Source of the DNA: an uncultured Clostridia bacterium
GTDB taxonomy: Bacteria > Bacillota > Clostridia > Oscillospirales > Oscillospiraceae
Reading direction: 5' to 3'
NCBI GenBank assembly: GCA_947170435.1
Contig: CAMVTO010000002.1
Coordinates: 62,001 to 126,000, forward strand
Length of the DNA stretch: 64,000 bases
The notes beneath the pieces were generated by a model. It did not search any database and had not been told where the DNA came from. It saw nothing but the letters and a program-made list of their open reading frames with translations. Shown here in pieces: positions 55,817-64,000 of the stretch (positions are counted from its first letter, which is position 1; each line of letters starts with the position of its first letter). The translations under genes were made by a program, and so were the position numbers.

Positions 55817-57022
55817 ATGTGGAGGGAATTGATCGCACTGCTGCGGGGCAGCGTACGCGTCCGGGTGAGGAGCAAGTTTCCCGAGCGCGTTTTGAACGTC
55901 TGCTCCGCGCGGGGGATTTCGCTGCGGGAGCCGCGATTTGTGGGGGAAGAGGAACTGGCGTTTGCGGTGGATCGCCGCGACTGGCGGCGGCTTCGTGCCG
56001 CCTGCGCGGATCTGGACGCGGAGGCCCACATCGAGCGTGTGGCGGGCGTGCCCTTCTTCCTCGGACGGCTGCGACGGCGCTATGCGCTGCTCGCGGGGCT
56101 GGCGCTGTGCACGCTGCTGTTGGCGCTGAGCTCCTGCTTCATCTGGGATTTGCAAGTGGAAGGCAACGGTGATGTGCCGCGGGAGAAGATCCTGCGCGTG
56201 CTAGCAAAAAACGGCGTCAAGCGCGGAACGTTTGCTTACGCCATCCGGCAGCACGACCTGTGCAACCGCGCTTTGCCCGAGCTGCCGGAGCTGGCGTGGC
56301 TGACGGTCAACACCCGCGGCTGCCGGGCGACGGTCATTGTCCGGCTTCGTGTGCCGAAGCCGGAGATTGTCAACGAGTCCGCGCCCACCAATGTGATCGC
56401 GACGCGGGACGCGCTGGTGACGGAGGTGCGCGCGCTGGACGGTGAGGCGAAGGTGCTGCCCGGCACGATGGTGCGCAGAGGGCAACTGCTCATCAGCGGC
56501 GTGGTGGACACCGACGGCGTGGAGCGGCCTGTGGTCGGGACGCGCTATCTGGCGGGAAAGGGCACGGTGGAGGGTCGGACGTGGTATGAGCTTTCAATCA
56601 AAATTCCGCTTTTCGTTGAGTCGAAACAGCCTGCGGACGAAGAAAGCCGAAGCTTCTCGGTTTTATGGGGCGAAAAACGGGCAAAATTAAGTATAAAAGG
56701 GACTGGTAATCTGTCGACAAAATATGATAAAATAATCAGTCGAAAACAGTGGGCGCTGCCGGGCGGTCTGGTGCTGCCCGTGACCTGGATCACGGAGACG
56801 CGCATCCCCTACGAAACCGTGCGGACAGAGCGCAGCCGCGAGAGTGCCCGGGAACTGGGACGCGGGGTGCTGGAAAGCTATCTCGCCGCACAGCTGGGCG
56901 AAAACGGTGAGATGGTCTCCGCTCGCGTTGCCGACGCCGTGCAGGGCGAGTGGCTGCTGGTGACCCTCAGCGCCGAGTGCCGTGAGCAGATCGGGAAGGT
57001 CGTTCCCATTTACCAAGATTGA
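55817..57022 (+). CDS. yqfD: Sporulation protein YqfD
   Basis: A 401-residue membrane protein of the YqfD family, needed for sporulation; a single membrane helix near residues 95-112 (LAGLALCTLLLALSSCFIW) divides an N-terminal cytoplasmic part from a larger extracellular domain. The start MWRELIALLRGSVRVRV and FPERVLNVCSARGISLREPRF are typical. Downstream segments include GNGDVPREKILRVLAKNGVKRGTF. Gene order next to yqfC and phoH is the Firmicutes standard. Confidence 0.93.
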   Translation: MWRELIALLRGSVRVRVRSKFPERVLNVCSARGISLREPRFVGEEELAFAVDRRDWRRLRAACADLDAEAHIERVAGVPFFLGRLRRRYALLAGLALCTLLLALSSCFIWDLQVEGNGDVPREKILRVLAKNGVKRGTFAYAIRQHDLCNRALPELPELAWLTVNTRGCRATVIVRLRVPKPEIVNESAPTNVIATRDALVTEVRALDGEAKVLPGTMVRRGQLLISGVVDTDGVERPVVGTRYLAGKGTVEGRTWYELSIKIPLFVESKQPADEESRSFSVLWGEKRAKLSIKGTGNLSTKYDKIISRKQWALPGGLVLPVTWITETRIPYETVRTERSRESARELGRGVLESYLAAQLGENGEMVSARVADAVQGEWLLVTLSAECREQIGKVVPIYQD

Positions 57023-57042
57023 ATCGAGAAAGGCAACAACCT

Positions 57043-58026
57043 ATGGAACAGCGCATCAGCATCGAGCGCATGGAGCAGGCGGTGAACCTGTTCGGCTCCT
57101 TTGACGAAAACATTCATCTCATCGAAAACGAGTTTGGCGTCACCGTCGCCAACCGCGAGGGCGAGCTGCGCGTGAATGGCGAGCCGGAGGACGTGATGGT
57201 TGCGTCCAAGGCGCTTACCGCGCTGCTGACCCTCTCCAACCGCGGCGAGACGATCACGGAGCAGAACGTGCGCTACGTGATCAGCCTCGCCCGCGCGGGG
57301 CAGGAGGATAAGGTCGACGAGCTGACGCAGGACGTCATCTGCATCAGCGCCAAGGGAAGACCCATCAAGCCGAAGACGATCGGCCAGAAAAAGTATGTGG
57401 AGTCGATCTTTGAAAACGCCGTCACCATCGGCGTCGGTCCCGCGGGCACGGGCAAGACCTACCTCGCCGTCGCGGCAGCGGTGGCGGCGTTCCGGGAACG
57501 CAAAGTCAACCGCATTATCCTCACCCGCCCCGCAGTGGAGGCGGGCGAGCGGCTGGGCTTTTTGCCCGGCGACTTGCAGAGCAAGGTCGATCCCTACCTT
57601 CGCCCGCTCTATGACGCGCTGTTCGATATGCTGGGCGCGGAGACCTACAACAAGTATTTGGAGCGCGGCAACATCGAGGTCGCGCCGCTGGCGTACATGC
57701 GCGGGCGCACGCTGGATGACAGCTTTATCATCCTCGACGAGGCGCAGAACACGAGCTGCGAGCAGATGAAGATGTTCCTCACCCGCATGGGCTTTGGCTC
57801 AAAAATGGTCATTACCGGCGACGCCACGCAGATCGACCTGCCGGCGGACAAGCTCTCCGGCCTCAAGCAGGCGGTGTGGGTACTCAAGGGCGTCGAGGGC
57901 GTCGGCATCTGTGAGCTGAACGATCAGGACGTGGTGCGTCATGTCATGGTGCAGCGCATCATCAAGGCGTATCAGGACTACGAAGAGGCAAAAAGCAAGC
58001 ATAACGGAACCAAGGGGAGACGGTAA
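57043..58026 (+). CDS. phoH: PhoH-family P-loop ATPase
   Basis: A 327-residue ATPase of the PhoH (YqfL/YbeZ) type, probably an RNA helicase-like or ribosome-related factor working with YbeY. Walker [12 protein letters not shown] is near 132-142, followed by [23 protein letters not shown] (family-specific) and Walker [15 protein letters not shown], then [11 protein letters not shown]. The chosen ATG follows AAAGG; a TTG 24 bases upstream would overlap yqfD. It precedes ybeY by one base, as in many bacteria. Confidence 0.95.
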   Translation: MEQRISIERMEQAVNLFGSFDENIHLIENEFGVTVANREGELRVNGEPEDVMVASKALTALLTLSNRGETITEQNVRYVISLARAGQEDKVDELTQDVICISAKGRPIKPKTIGQKKYVESIFENAVTIGVGPAGTGKTYLAVAAAVAAFRERKVNRIILTRPAVEAGERLGFLPGDLQSKVDPYLRPLYDALFDMLGAETYNKYLERGNIEVAPLAYMRGRTLDDSFIILDEAQNTSCEQMKMFLTRMGFGSKMVITGDATQIDLPADKLSGLKQAVWVLKGVEGVGICELNDQDVVRHVMVQRIIKAYQDYEEAKSKHNGTKGRR

Positions 58027-58027
58027 C

Positions 58028-58519
58028 ATGAGAACGACACATGATATACCCATTGAAGCGGAGGCGGAGGGCGTCAGCGATCGCGCGAAGGCGCTAATCC
58101 GCCGGACCATCCGCGCGGCGCTGGAGGCGGAGGGCGTGACGCTGCCCTGCGAGGTGGACGTGTTCATCACCGACGACAAAGGCATCCGTAAAATCAACAG
58201 GGAGCAGCGGGACGTGGACGCGCCGACGGATGTGCTGTCCTTCCCGGCGCTGGAGCTGCGCCCCGGCGAACTGCCGACCGAGGACGACGCCGATCCCGGC
58301 ACAGGACTTGTGCCGCTGGGGGACATGGCGCTCTCTTACGAGCGCGTGGCGGCGCAGGCGACGGAATACGGTCACTCCCGCAGCCGGGAGCTTGCGTATC
58401 TCGTGACGCATTCGGTGCTGCACCTGCTGGGCTACGACCATCTGGACGAAGGCCCGCAAAAGGCGCTTATGCGCGAGCATGAGGAGATCATTATGGAAAG
58501 ACTGGAACTAACCAGATAA
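58028..58519 (+). CDS. ybeY: rRNA maturation endoribonuclease YbeY
   Basis: YbeY is a zinc-dependent single-strand endoribonuclease in 16S rRNA maturation and ribosome quality control. The 163 residues have FITDDKGIRKINREQRDVDAPTDVLSFP, then the zinc motif HSVLHLLGYDH near 128-138. The ATG follows AAGGGGAG. The usual diacylglycerol kinase and cytidine deaminase genes between ybeY and era are absent. Confidence 0.97.
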   Translation: MRTTHDIPIEAEAEGVSDRAKALIRRTIRAALEAEGVTLPCEVDVFITDDKGIRKINREQRDVDAPTDVLSFPALELRPGELPTEDDADPGTGLVPLGDMALSYERVAAQATEYGHSRSRELAYLVTHSVLHLLGYDHLDEGPQKALMREHEEIIMERLELTR

Positions 58520-58547
58520 CAACGCTCAAGAAAGTTGAGGATCACCT

Positions 58548-59441
58548 ATGAGTATCACAAAAACCGCTATGGTCACGGTCTGCGGTCGCCCGAACGTCGG
58601 CAAGTCGACGCTTTTGAACGCGCTCGTCGGCGAGAAGATCGCCATCGTCAGCAACAAGCCGCAGACCACGCGCAACCGCATCTACGGCGTCGTGAACCGC
58701 GACGACATCCAGTTCGTGTTTCTGGACACGCCGGGGTTCCACAAGGCGAAGAACCGCCTCGGCGACTATATGGTCAAGGTCACCCGCGAGAGCATCGCGG
58801 ACGTGGACGCGGTGGTGCTGATCGTGGAGCCGGTGCCCCACGTCGGCATCCCGGAGCAGGAGCTGCTCCGTCAGATCAAGGAATCCGGCCTGCCGGCGGT
58901 GCTGTGCATCAACAAGATCGACACCATCGAGAAAAAGGACGATTTGCTTGCGGTCATCGCCGCTTACACCGAGGCGCATGACTTTGACGCGATCATCCCC
59001 ATCTCGGCGCTCAAGCAGGACGGACTCAAGGAGCTTTTGATCGAGCTTGCGAAATATGCCGAGGAGGGCCCGCAGCTCTTCCCGGACGGCATGGTGACGG
59101 ATCAACCGGACAGACAGGTTGTCGGCGAGATCGTGCGCGAAAAGATGCTGCGCAATCTCGACAAGGAGATCCCCCACGGCACGGCGGTGGAAATCACCCG
59201 TTTCGTGGAGCGTGACGACGAGGTCATCGAGGTTGAGGCGACCATCTACTGCGAGAAAAAGAGCCATAAGGGCATCATCATCGGACATGAAGGCGCCATG
59301 CTCAAGAAGATCAGCACCGAGGCGCGACATGACATCGAGAGGTTTATGGGCGCGAAGGTCTATCTCCAGACCTGGGTCAAGGTCAAGGAAAACTGGCGGG
59401 ACAACATGAATTATATCCGCAGCTTCGGTTATGACGAGTGA
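58548..59441 (+). CDS. era: GTPase Era
   Basis: Era binds 16S rRNA and is required for 30S ribosome assembly. The 297 residues have G1 GRPNVGKS (13-20), G3 DTPGFH, G4 NKID and a C-terminal KH domain with IIIGHEGAMLKKISTEAR. Start ATG has a weak ribosome binding site (TTGAGGA). The next gene starts 11 bases before the Era stop. Confidence 0.98.
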   Translation: MSITKTAMVTVCGRPNVGKSTLLNALVGEKIAIVSNKPQTTRNRIYGVVNRDDIQFVFLDTPGFHKAKNRLGDYMVKVTRESIADVDAVVLIVEPVPHVGIPEQELLRQIKESGLPAVLCINKIDTIEKKDDLLAVIAAYTEAHDFDAIIPISALKQDGLKELLIELAKYAEEGPQLFPDGMVTDQPDRQVVGEIVREKMLRNLDKEIPHGTAVEITRFVERDDEVIEVEATIYCEKKSHKGIIIGHEGAMLKKISTEARHDIERFMGAKVYLQTWVKVKENWRDNMNYIRSFGYDE

Positions 59442-61233
59442 ACGCGGGGCACGCGCAGAACGAGCTGTCACCGCACTGCTGCTGCCCGCGGTGCTGAGCC
59501 TTCTGTGCGCGCTGATCGCGCACGGCAAAGCGACGGGCGTGCTGCCTGACATTGTGCGGTCGCCGGGGAGGTTCTTCGCGGAGTACACGCTGTTTCTTCC
59601 CGTGATGCTGGCGCTTTGGATGCTGACAAGCCGGGCGTGGGTTGCCTGGCTGACGGGGCTCGTGCCGGTGCTGCTGACGGTGATCGATTATTTCAGACGC
59701 GCCATCAACGGCGAGGCACTGTCCCTCAGCGACTTTGGGTTTGCGCCGCAGTTTGGTGAGATTGTACGCTTTGCGGCTCCGCAGCTGCGCGTGACCGCGG
59801 GGATCGCGGCAGCGCTTGCGCTGTATGTGCTGATTCTGACGGCGCTGGTTGTGCGGCGCAAGGCGCTGACGCCGCCGCCGGGACGTGCGAGCGCGGTGAC
59901 GGCGCTGTGCGCCGCGGCTGCTTTCGCGCTTTTGATGTTTGCCGTGCCGGGAGATCGACTCACGGACAGCGATCCGGCGGAGGAGAGCACAACGCTGCGC
60001 CTGCTCCACGCCTATCAGGCACGGTTGGCACCAACGCCGAGGCTAGACTATATTGACTGGGACCTGACCGAGGAGGCTTCTGTGAAAGCGCCGGAGGAGC
60101 TGCCGGAGGAAGCGGAGCTGCCCACCGTCATCTTTTTGATGAGCGAGAGCTTTTTTGACTGCACGGAGCTGCCGAACGTCACATTTGAGGAGGACCCGCT
60201 GCCCCGATTCCACGCGTTGCGGGAAACCTGCCCCCACGGGAAGTTTCTCTCCAATACCTTTGCCAGCGGCACGGGCTATGTGGAGATGGAGGTGCTGACG
60301 GGATTGAGCGGCAGCCTGCTCAGGGACGGCGACAACCTGTGCGGCCTGAGCGACGAGGCATACCGGACGCTGCCCTGCATTGCAGACATTTTTGACGCTT
60401 ACGGCTATCGCAAGACGTTCATCCATTCCTATACAGACGCGCTCTACAACCGCCGCGCGGTCTACACCGGACTCGGATTTGATGAGCTCTGCTTTGAGGA
60501 TGATTTTACCGTAGCCCCCGAACGGAAGGGCGGCTATCTTTCGGATATGACGCTCTCCCGTGAGCTGATCGCCCGCTATGAGGCGCAGGAGGGACCGCAG
60601 ATGTTCTTTGCGATCTCCATGGAAAGCCACCAGCCCTATACGGAAGGGAAGTTTGAAGGCAACGACGTTGCATTCCAAAGTGATCGGCTGGACACAGCGG
60701 CAGCGGAGGCGCTGCGCACTTACGTCTATGGCGTGCGGGACGCGGATGCGGCGCTGGGGTACCTGACGGACTACTTTTCCGACGTGAAGGAAAAGGTGAT
60801 GATCGTCTTCTGGGGTGACCATCTGCCCAATTTGAGCACACCGGATGGCTCGGTTTACGAGGCGCTGGGACGTGTGGAGAATCCCGAATCCGCCAGTTGG
60901 ATGATGGAAGACCTGATGACAATGATCAGCACAGACTATCTGATCTGGACCAATTACGGCAGCGAGCCGAGCGAGACCCTTGAGGGCAACACGCTCTTTG
61001 GACTGCATGTGCTGGAGCGACTGGGATTCCGGCTGAGCGGTTACTACAAGTGGCTTCAGGAGCATGTGGAGCCGTTTTACATGTTAAAGCGTCCGCGGCT
61101 GTTCGTGGACGCAGCGGGAAAGCCATGGCCGGAGGTTCCGGCGCAGTACCGCCAGCGCATGATAGAGTGGCGGGACGTGCAGTACGCGCTGGCGTATGCC
61201 GGCAACCCGCTGTTTCCGCACGCACACGAATGA
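59431..61233 (+). CDS. LTA synthase/phosphoglycerol transferase-like sulfatase-fold membrane protein
   Basis: A 600-residue protein with about five N-terminal helices (LLLPAVLSLLCALIAHGK, FFAEYTLFLPVMLALWML, LVPVLLTVIDYF) and an extracellular alkaline-phosphatase/sulfatase-type domain from about 225: VIFLMSESFFDC, with the catalytic Thr probably in SNTFASGTGYVEMEVLTG, and metal-site-like IVFWGDHLPNL. It fits the LTA-synthase family, which transfers phosphoglycerol or similar groups to wall or membrane polymers. It overlaps era by 11 bases. The insertion between era and yqzL-recO is not the usual order, so it is a lineage addition. Confidence 0.88.
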   Translation: MTSERGARAERAVTALLLPAVLSLLCALIAHGKATGVLPDIVRSPGRFFAEYTLFLPVMLALWMLTSRAWVAWLTGLVPVLLTVIDYFRRAINGEALSLSDFGFAPQFGEIVRFAAPQLRVTAGIAAALALYVLILTALVVRRKALTPPPGRASAVTALCAAAAFALLMFAVPGDRLTDSDPAEESTTLRLLHAYQARLAPTPRLDYIDWDLTEEASVKAPEELPEEAELPTVIFLMSESFFDCTELPNVTFEEDPLPRFHALRETCPHGKFLSNTFASGTGYVEMEVLTGLSGSLLRDGDNLCGLSDEAYRTLPCIADIFDAYGYRKTFIHSYTDALYNRRAVYTGLGFDELCFEDDFTVAPERKGGYLSDMTLSRELIARYEAQEGPQMFFAISMESHQPYTEGKFEGNDVAFQSDRLDTAAAEALRTYVYGVRDADAALGYLTDYFSDVKEKVMIVFWGDHLPNLSTPDGSVYEALGRVENPESASWMMEDLMTMISTDYLIWTNYGSEPSETLEGNTLFGLHVLERLGFRLSGYYKWLQEHVEPFYMLKRPRLFVDAAGKPWPEVPAQYRQRMIEWRDVQYALAYAGNPLFPHAHE

Positions 61234-61293
61234 CAGGACTTTCCAGCCATAACCGATGCGATTTTCGCCCATGCTAAACCGTGAGGTGATGAC

Positions 61294-61434
61294 ATGGACG
61301 GCTATCTCGGACTGTTTCTGGAAACCGGAAATCCAACCTTTTATATGATGGCAAAACAGGGGGAACCCCATGCCGGAGAAGATCGTAACGAAGGGCCTCG
61401 TGCTGCGCGAGACACAGACCAAGGAGGCCGATAA
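61294..61434 (+). CDS. yqzL: YqzL-like small protein
   Basis: A 46-residue peptide, MDGYLGLFLETGNPTFYMMA and a polar tail, with GAGGTG before the ATG. The pattern LFxxTGxxxxYxxxK and its place just before recO match the small YqzL proteins of Firmicutes; function unknown. It overlaps the recO start by 65 bases in another frame, so it may couple translation to recO. The C-terminal tail may be read-through sequence forced by the overlap. Confidence 0.7.
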   Translation: MDGYLGLFLETGNPTFYMMAKQGEPHAGEDRNEGPRAARDTDQGGR

Positions 61435-62167
61435 AATTTTAACCGTGCTGACCGCTGAGCACGGCAAGCTCGCGGTTATTGCGCGGGGCGCGCGGCGCAA
61501 AAACAGCAAGATCGCCGCGGCCAGCCAGCTGCTGGCGTATGCGGAGCTGGTGCTCTACGAGCAGCGCGGCTGGATGATGCTTGACGAGGCGTCCACGCTC
61601 TCGCTGTGGGACAACGTGCGCCTCGATGTGGAGCTGCTGTCGCTCGCGTCCTACTTCGCGGAAATGGCGGAGGCTGTGACCGGCGAGGAGCCGGCGGGGG
61701 AGATCCTCGCGCTGCTGCTGAACTCACTCTATGCGCTTGATACGCTGCATAAGCCCCCGGAGCTGGTTAAGGCGGCGTATGAGCTGAAGCTGCTCTCCCT
61801 CTCGGGTTACGAACCGTTGACGGCGGAGTGCGCCGTGTGCGGGAGTCCGACGCCGGAGGAGCCGTTGTTCGACGCGGAGCAGGGCGTGGTGCTGTGCCGC
61901 AAGTGCGCGGGCATTGCGGCGGGGCAGCTGCTGCCCCTCGACCCGGGCTCGCTGGCGGCGATGCGCCACGTTGTCGGCGCGGAGAGAAAGCGGATGCTGT
62001 CGTTTTCGCTGAGGGGCGAAACGATGCGGCGCTTTGCGTGCGCCTGCGAGCGCTTTGCCCGCGTGCAGCTGGACCGGGATTTCCGCACGCTGGACTTCTA
62101 CAAGCGCCTGCGCCTGCCCTCCGACATTTCCGGGGAAACCGCAAAAAACGACAACAATCAGCAATAA
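61370..62167 (+). CDS. recO: DNA repair protein RecO
   Basis: RecO anneals single strands and helps RecR load RecA. The 265 residues start KIVTKGLVLRETQTKEADKILTVLTAEHGKLAVIARGARR (OB fold, split), contain a helical middle and a zinc motif CAVCGSPTPEEPLFDAEQGVVLCRKC (split). AGGGGG lies near the ATG. Partner recR is at 42.4 kb. Confidence 0.95.
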   Translation: MPEKIVTKGLVLRETQTKEADKILTVLTAEHGKLAVIARGARRKNSKIAAASQLLAYAELVLYEQRGWMMLDEASTLSLWDNVRLDVELLSLASYFAEMAEAVTGEEPAGEILALLLNSLYALDTLHKPPELVKAAYELKLLSLSGYEPLTAECAVCGSPTPEEPLFDAEQGVVLCRKCAGIAAGQLLPLDPGSLAAMRHVVGAERKRMLSFSLRGETMRRFACACERFARVQLDRDFRTLDFYKRLRLPSDISGETAKNDNNQQ

Positions 62168-62191
62168 TTGACAGAAAGTATACGATTTGTT

Positions 62192-64000
62192 ATGACACAT
62201 CTTTTTGAAAAATCCATCCGTGTGCTGGAACTGCCCCGCGTGCTGGAGCTGCTGGAGCGCCATGCTGTCAGCGCGGCGGCGAAGGAGCGCGCGCGGACGC
62301 TGACGCCCTCGACCGAGCTGGATGAGGTGCGCCGCCTGCTGGACGAGACCGATGCCGCGCGGGGCATGATCGCCCTCAAGGGAAGCCCGTCGTTCGGCGG
62401 CGTGAAGCCGGTGTCCGAGGCGCTGGGGCGCGCGCAGCGCGGCGGTATGCTCAACACGCGGGAGCTGCTGGACATTGCGGGGCTGCTCTCCAACGCGCGG
62501 CGCGTGCGGGAGTACTTATCCGACGACGCGGAGCCGACGGTGCTGGATAAGCTGTTTTCTTCCCTGCACCCCAATCGCTACTTAGAGGAAAAGATCACCA
62601 CCGCTATTGTCAGCGAGGACGAGATCGCGGACGCTGCGAGCCCGGAGCTGGCGGATATCCGCCGCCACAAACGGGCGGCGGCGGCCAAGGGCCGGCAGAT
62701 TTTGCAAAAGATCATCTCCTCGACCAGCTATAAAAACGTCTTGCAGGAGGCGATCATCACCCAGCGCGGCGGACGCTTCGTCGTGCCGGTGAAGTCCGAG
62801 TTTCGCGGGCAGCTGCCCGGCCTCGTTCATGACACGTCGTCCAGCGGTGCGACCATTTTCGTTGAGCCGATGGGCGTGGTGCAGGCGAACAATGAGCTCA
62901 AGGAGCTGGAGGCGAAAGAGGAGAAGGAGATCGACCGCATTCTCATGGCGCTTTCCGTCGAGGCGGCAAGCTTTGAGGAGGACATCACCTGGGATTACGA
63001 TATCCTCGTCCACCTCGACTTGATCTTTGCCCGCGGGGAGCTGAGCTATGATATGGATGCCATGCGCCCCGAGGTGCGGGATACCGGCGTCATCTCCCTG
63101 CGCCGCGCGCGGCACCCGCTGCTCGAAAAGGGCAGAGCGGTGCCCATCGACATTGAGTTGGGCCGCAGCTTCGATACGCTGGTCATCACCGGTCCCAACA
63201 CCGGCGGTAAGACGGTGAGCCTTAAAACGCTGGGGCTGCTGTGCCTGATGACGCAATGCGGTCTGCACATCCCCTGCGCCGATCAGAGCGTGGTGAGCGT
63301 TTTCTCCGCCGTGCTGGCGGATATTGGCGACGAGCAGAGCATCGAGCAGAGCCTGTCCACCTTTTCGGCGCACATGACCAATATTGTTCAGATTCTGGAC
63401 GAGGCGGACAGTGGCAGTCTGATCCTCTTTGACGAGCTGGGCGCGGGCACCGACCCTGTCGAGGGCGCGGCGCTTGCCATTGCCATCATCGAGGAGGCGC
63501 GCGCGATGGGCGCGAAGGTCGCCGCCACGACCCACTATGCCGAGCTCAAAACCTTCGCCATGACCACCGCGGGGGTGGAGAACGCGAGCTGTGAGTTCAA
63601 TGTGGAGACGCTTGCGCCGACCTATCGTCTGCTGATCGGAATTCCCGGGAAATCCAACGCCTTTGCCATCTCCCAGCGGCTCGGCCTCAGCGAGCGCGTG
63701 ATCGAGCAGGCCAGGCAGCAGATGAGCGGCGAGAGCGTCCGCTTTGAGGATGTGCTGACGCAGCTGGAGCAGAAGCGTCAGGCGCTGGAAAAGGAAAAAG
63801 AGGAAACCGACCGGCTGCTCCAGCGCCGCGAGGAGGACGCCAGACGTGCGCGGGAGTTCCGCGAGCAGATGGAGCGGGCAAAGGACAACGCACGATCCCG
63901 CGGCGAGGCCGAGGCGAAGCGCATCCTTGCCGATGCAAAGTCGGCGGCGGACGCCGCGTTCCGCGAGCTGGACGCGCTCAAAAAGGCGCAGAAGAAGCAG
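62192..64000 (+). CDS. mutS2: Endonuclease MutS2 (partial, C-terminus off the right edge)
   Basis: MutS2 is a MutS paralogue that limits recombination and rescues collided ribosomes in Firmicutes. 603 residues are present of about 790. It begins FEKSIRVLELPRVLELLERHA, has the core/clamp region with VPVKSEFRGQLPGLVHDTSSSGATIFVEP (split), the Walker A GPNTGGKT, Walker B LILFDELGAGTDP and then a coiled coil (LEQKRQALEKEKEETDRLLQR). The C-terminal Smr nuclease domain would be beyond the edge. The ribosome binding site is weak. Confidence 0.97.
   Translation, partial: MTHLFEKSIRVLELPRVLELLERHAVSAAAKERARTLTPSTELDEVRRLLDETDAARGMIALKGSPSFGGVKPVSEALGRAQRGGMLNTRELLDIAGLLSNARRVREYLSDDAEPTVLDKLFSSLHPNRYLEEKITTAIVSEDEIADAASPELADIRRHKRAAAAKGRQILQKIISSTSYKNVLQEAIITQRGGRFVVPVKSEFRGQLPGLVHDTSSSGATIFVEPMGVVQANNELKELEAKEEKEIDRILMALSVEAASFEEDITWDYDILVHLDLIFARGELSYDMDAMRPEVRDTGVISLRRARHPLLEKGRAVPIDIELGRSFDTLVITGPNTGGKTVSLKTLGLLCLMTQCGLHIPCADQSVVSVFSAVLADIGDEQSIEQSLSTFSAHMTNIVQILDEADSGSLILFDELGAGTDPVEGAALAIAIIEEARAMGAKVAATTHYAELKTFAMTTAGVENASCEFNVETLAPTYRLLIGIPGKSNAFAISQRLGLSERVIEQARQQMSGESVRFEDVLTQLEQKRQALEKEKEETDRLLQRREEDARRAREFREQMERAKDNARSRGEAEAKRILADAKSAADAAFRELDALKKAQKKQ

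Overview
The window is a GC-rich Clostridia-type (Firmicutes) chromosome segment, probably from an anaerobic, spore-forming gut bacterium of the Oscillospiraceae (Oscillibacter, Dysosmobacter or Flavonifractor-like). The case rests on the gene set: sporulation genes (spoVT, ylbJ, yqfC, yqfD), anaerobic enzymes (pyruvate:ferredoxin oxidoreductase, class III ribonucleotide reductase, reverse rubrerythrin, rubredoxin), a T-box leader, and the Firmicutes order yqfC-yqfD-phoH-ybeY-era-yqzL-recO-mutS2. Genus is inference. No rRNA, tRNA, CRISPR array, integrase or transposase gene was seen. Both edges cut a gene: a GH2 glycosidase at the left and mutS2 at the right.

Layout. 1-13.5 kb: GH2 glycosidase, trmO, a DUF4914 protein with an HprK-like P-loop, Sel1 protein plus cysteine desulfurase, mtaB-yfbR, a DUF4349 lipoprotein, DUF6512, and a telA operon with two cyclic-nucleotide-domain proteins. 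13.5-17.95 kb: spoVT and, next to it, the strangest part of the window. Two AT-richer cassettes of unknown small membrane proteins are interleaved with truncated copies of the spoVT promoter and 5' end, and with two further near-identical duplicated segments. 17.97-25.9 kb: PFOR, an unusual sugar-isomerase-like/acyl-CoA-ligase fusion, and a LeuA-like protein that has lost canonical catalytic motifs, the last two behind a T-box leader. 25.98-30.3 kb: an activated-methyl-cycle block (separate MetH activation domain, metH, mtnN, luxS). 30.4-45.7 kb: Fur-family regulator, hypoxanthine-DNA glycosylase, MATE pump, dut-nrdG-DUF1624-nrdD with NrdR-like boxes, a secreted S-layer 5'-nucleotidase, recR-rpe, bioY, rubrerythrin-rubredoxin. 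45.8-54.5 kb: nucleoside salvage (deoC, deoD, uridine-kinase-like, an orphan PTS IIC and a BMP-type nucleoside ABC importer). 54.5-64 kb: ylbJ and the yqfC-to-mutS2 housekeeping cluster, with an inserted LTA-synthase-like gene.

How it fits together. The surface 5'-nucleotidase, the BMP importer and deoC/deoD/uridine kinase form a coherent path from extracellular nucleotides to nucleosides, bases and sugar phosphates. MetH, MtnN and LuxS regenerate methionine from S-adenosylhomocysteine. PFOR, NrdDG and the rubredoxin proteins fit strict anaerobiosis. The main candidate for an undescribed system is the spoVT-adjacent cassette locus; second is the T-box operon pairing a degenerate LeuA paralogue with the isomerase-ligase fusion.

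All similarity statements come from reading the sequence and from family knowledge; no search was run. Very long open frames opposite several genes are treated as antisense artefacts of GC-rich codon use.
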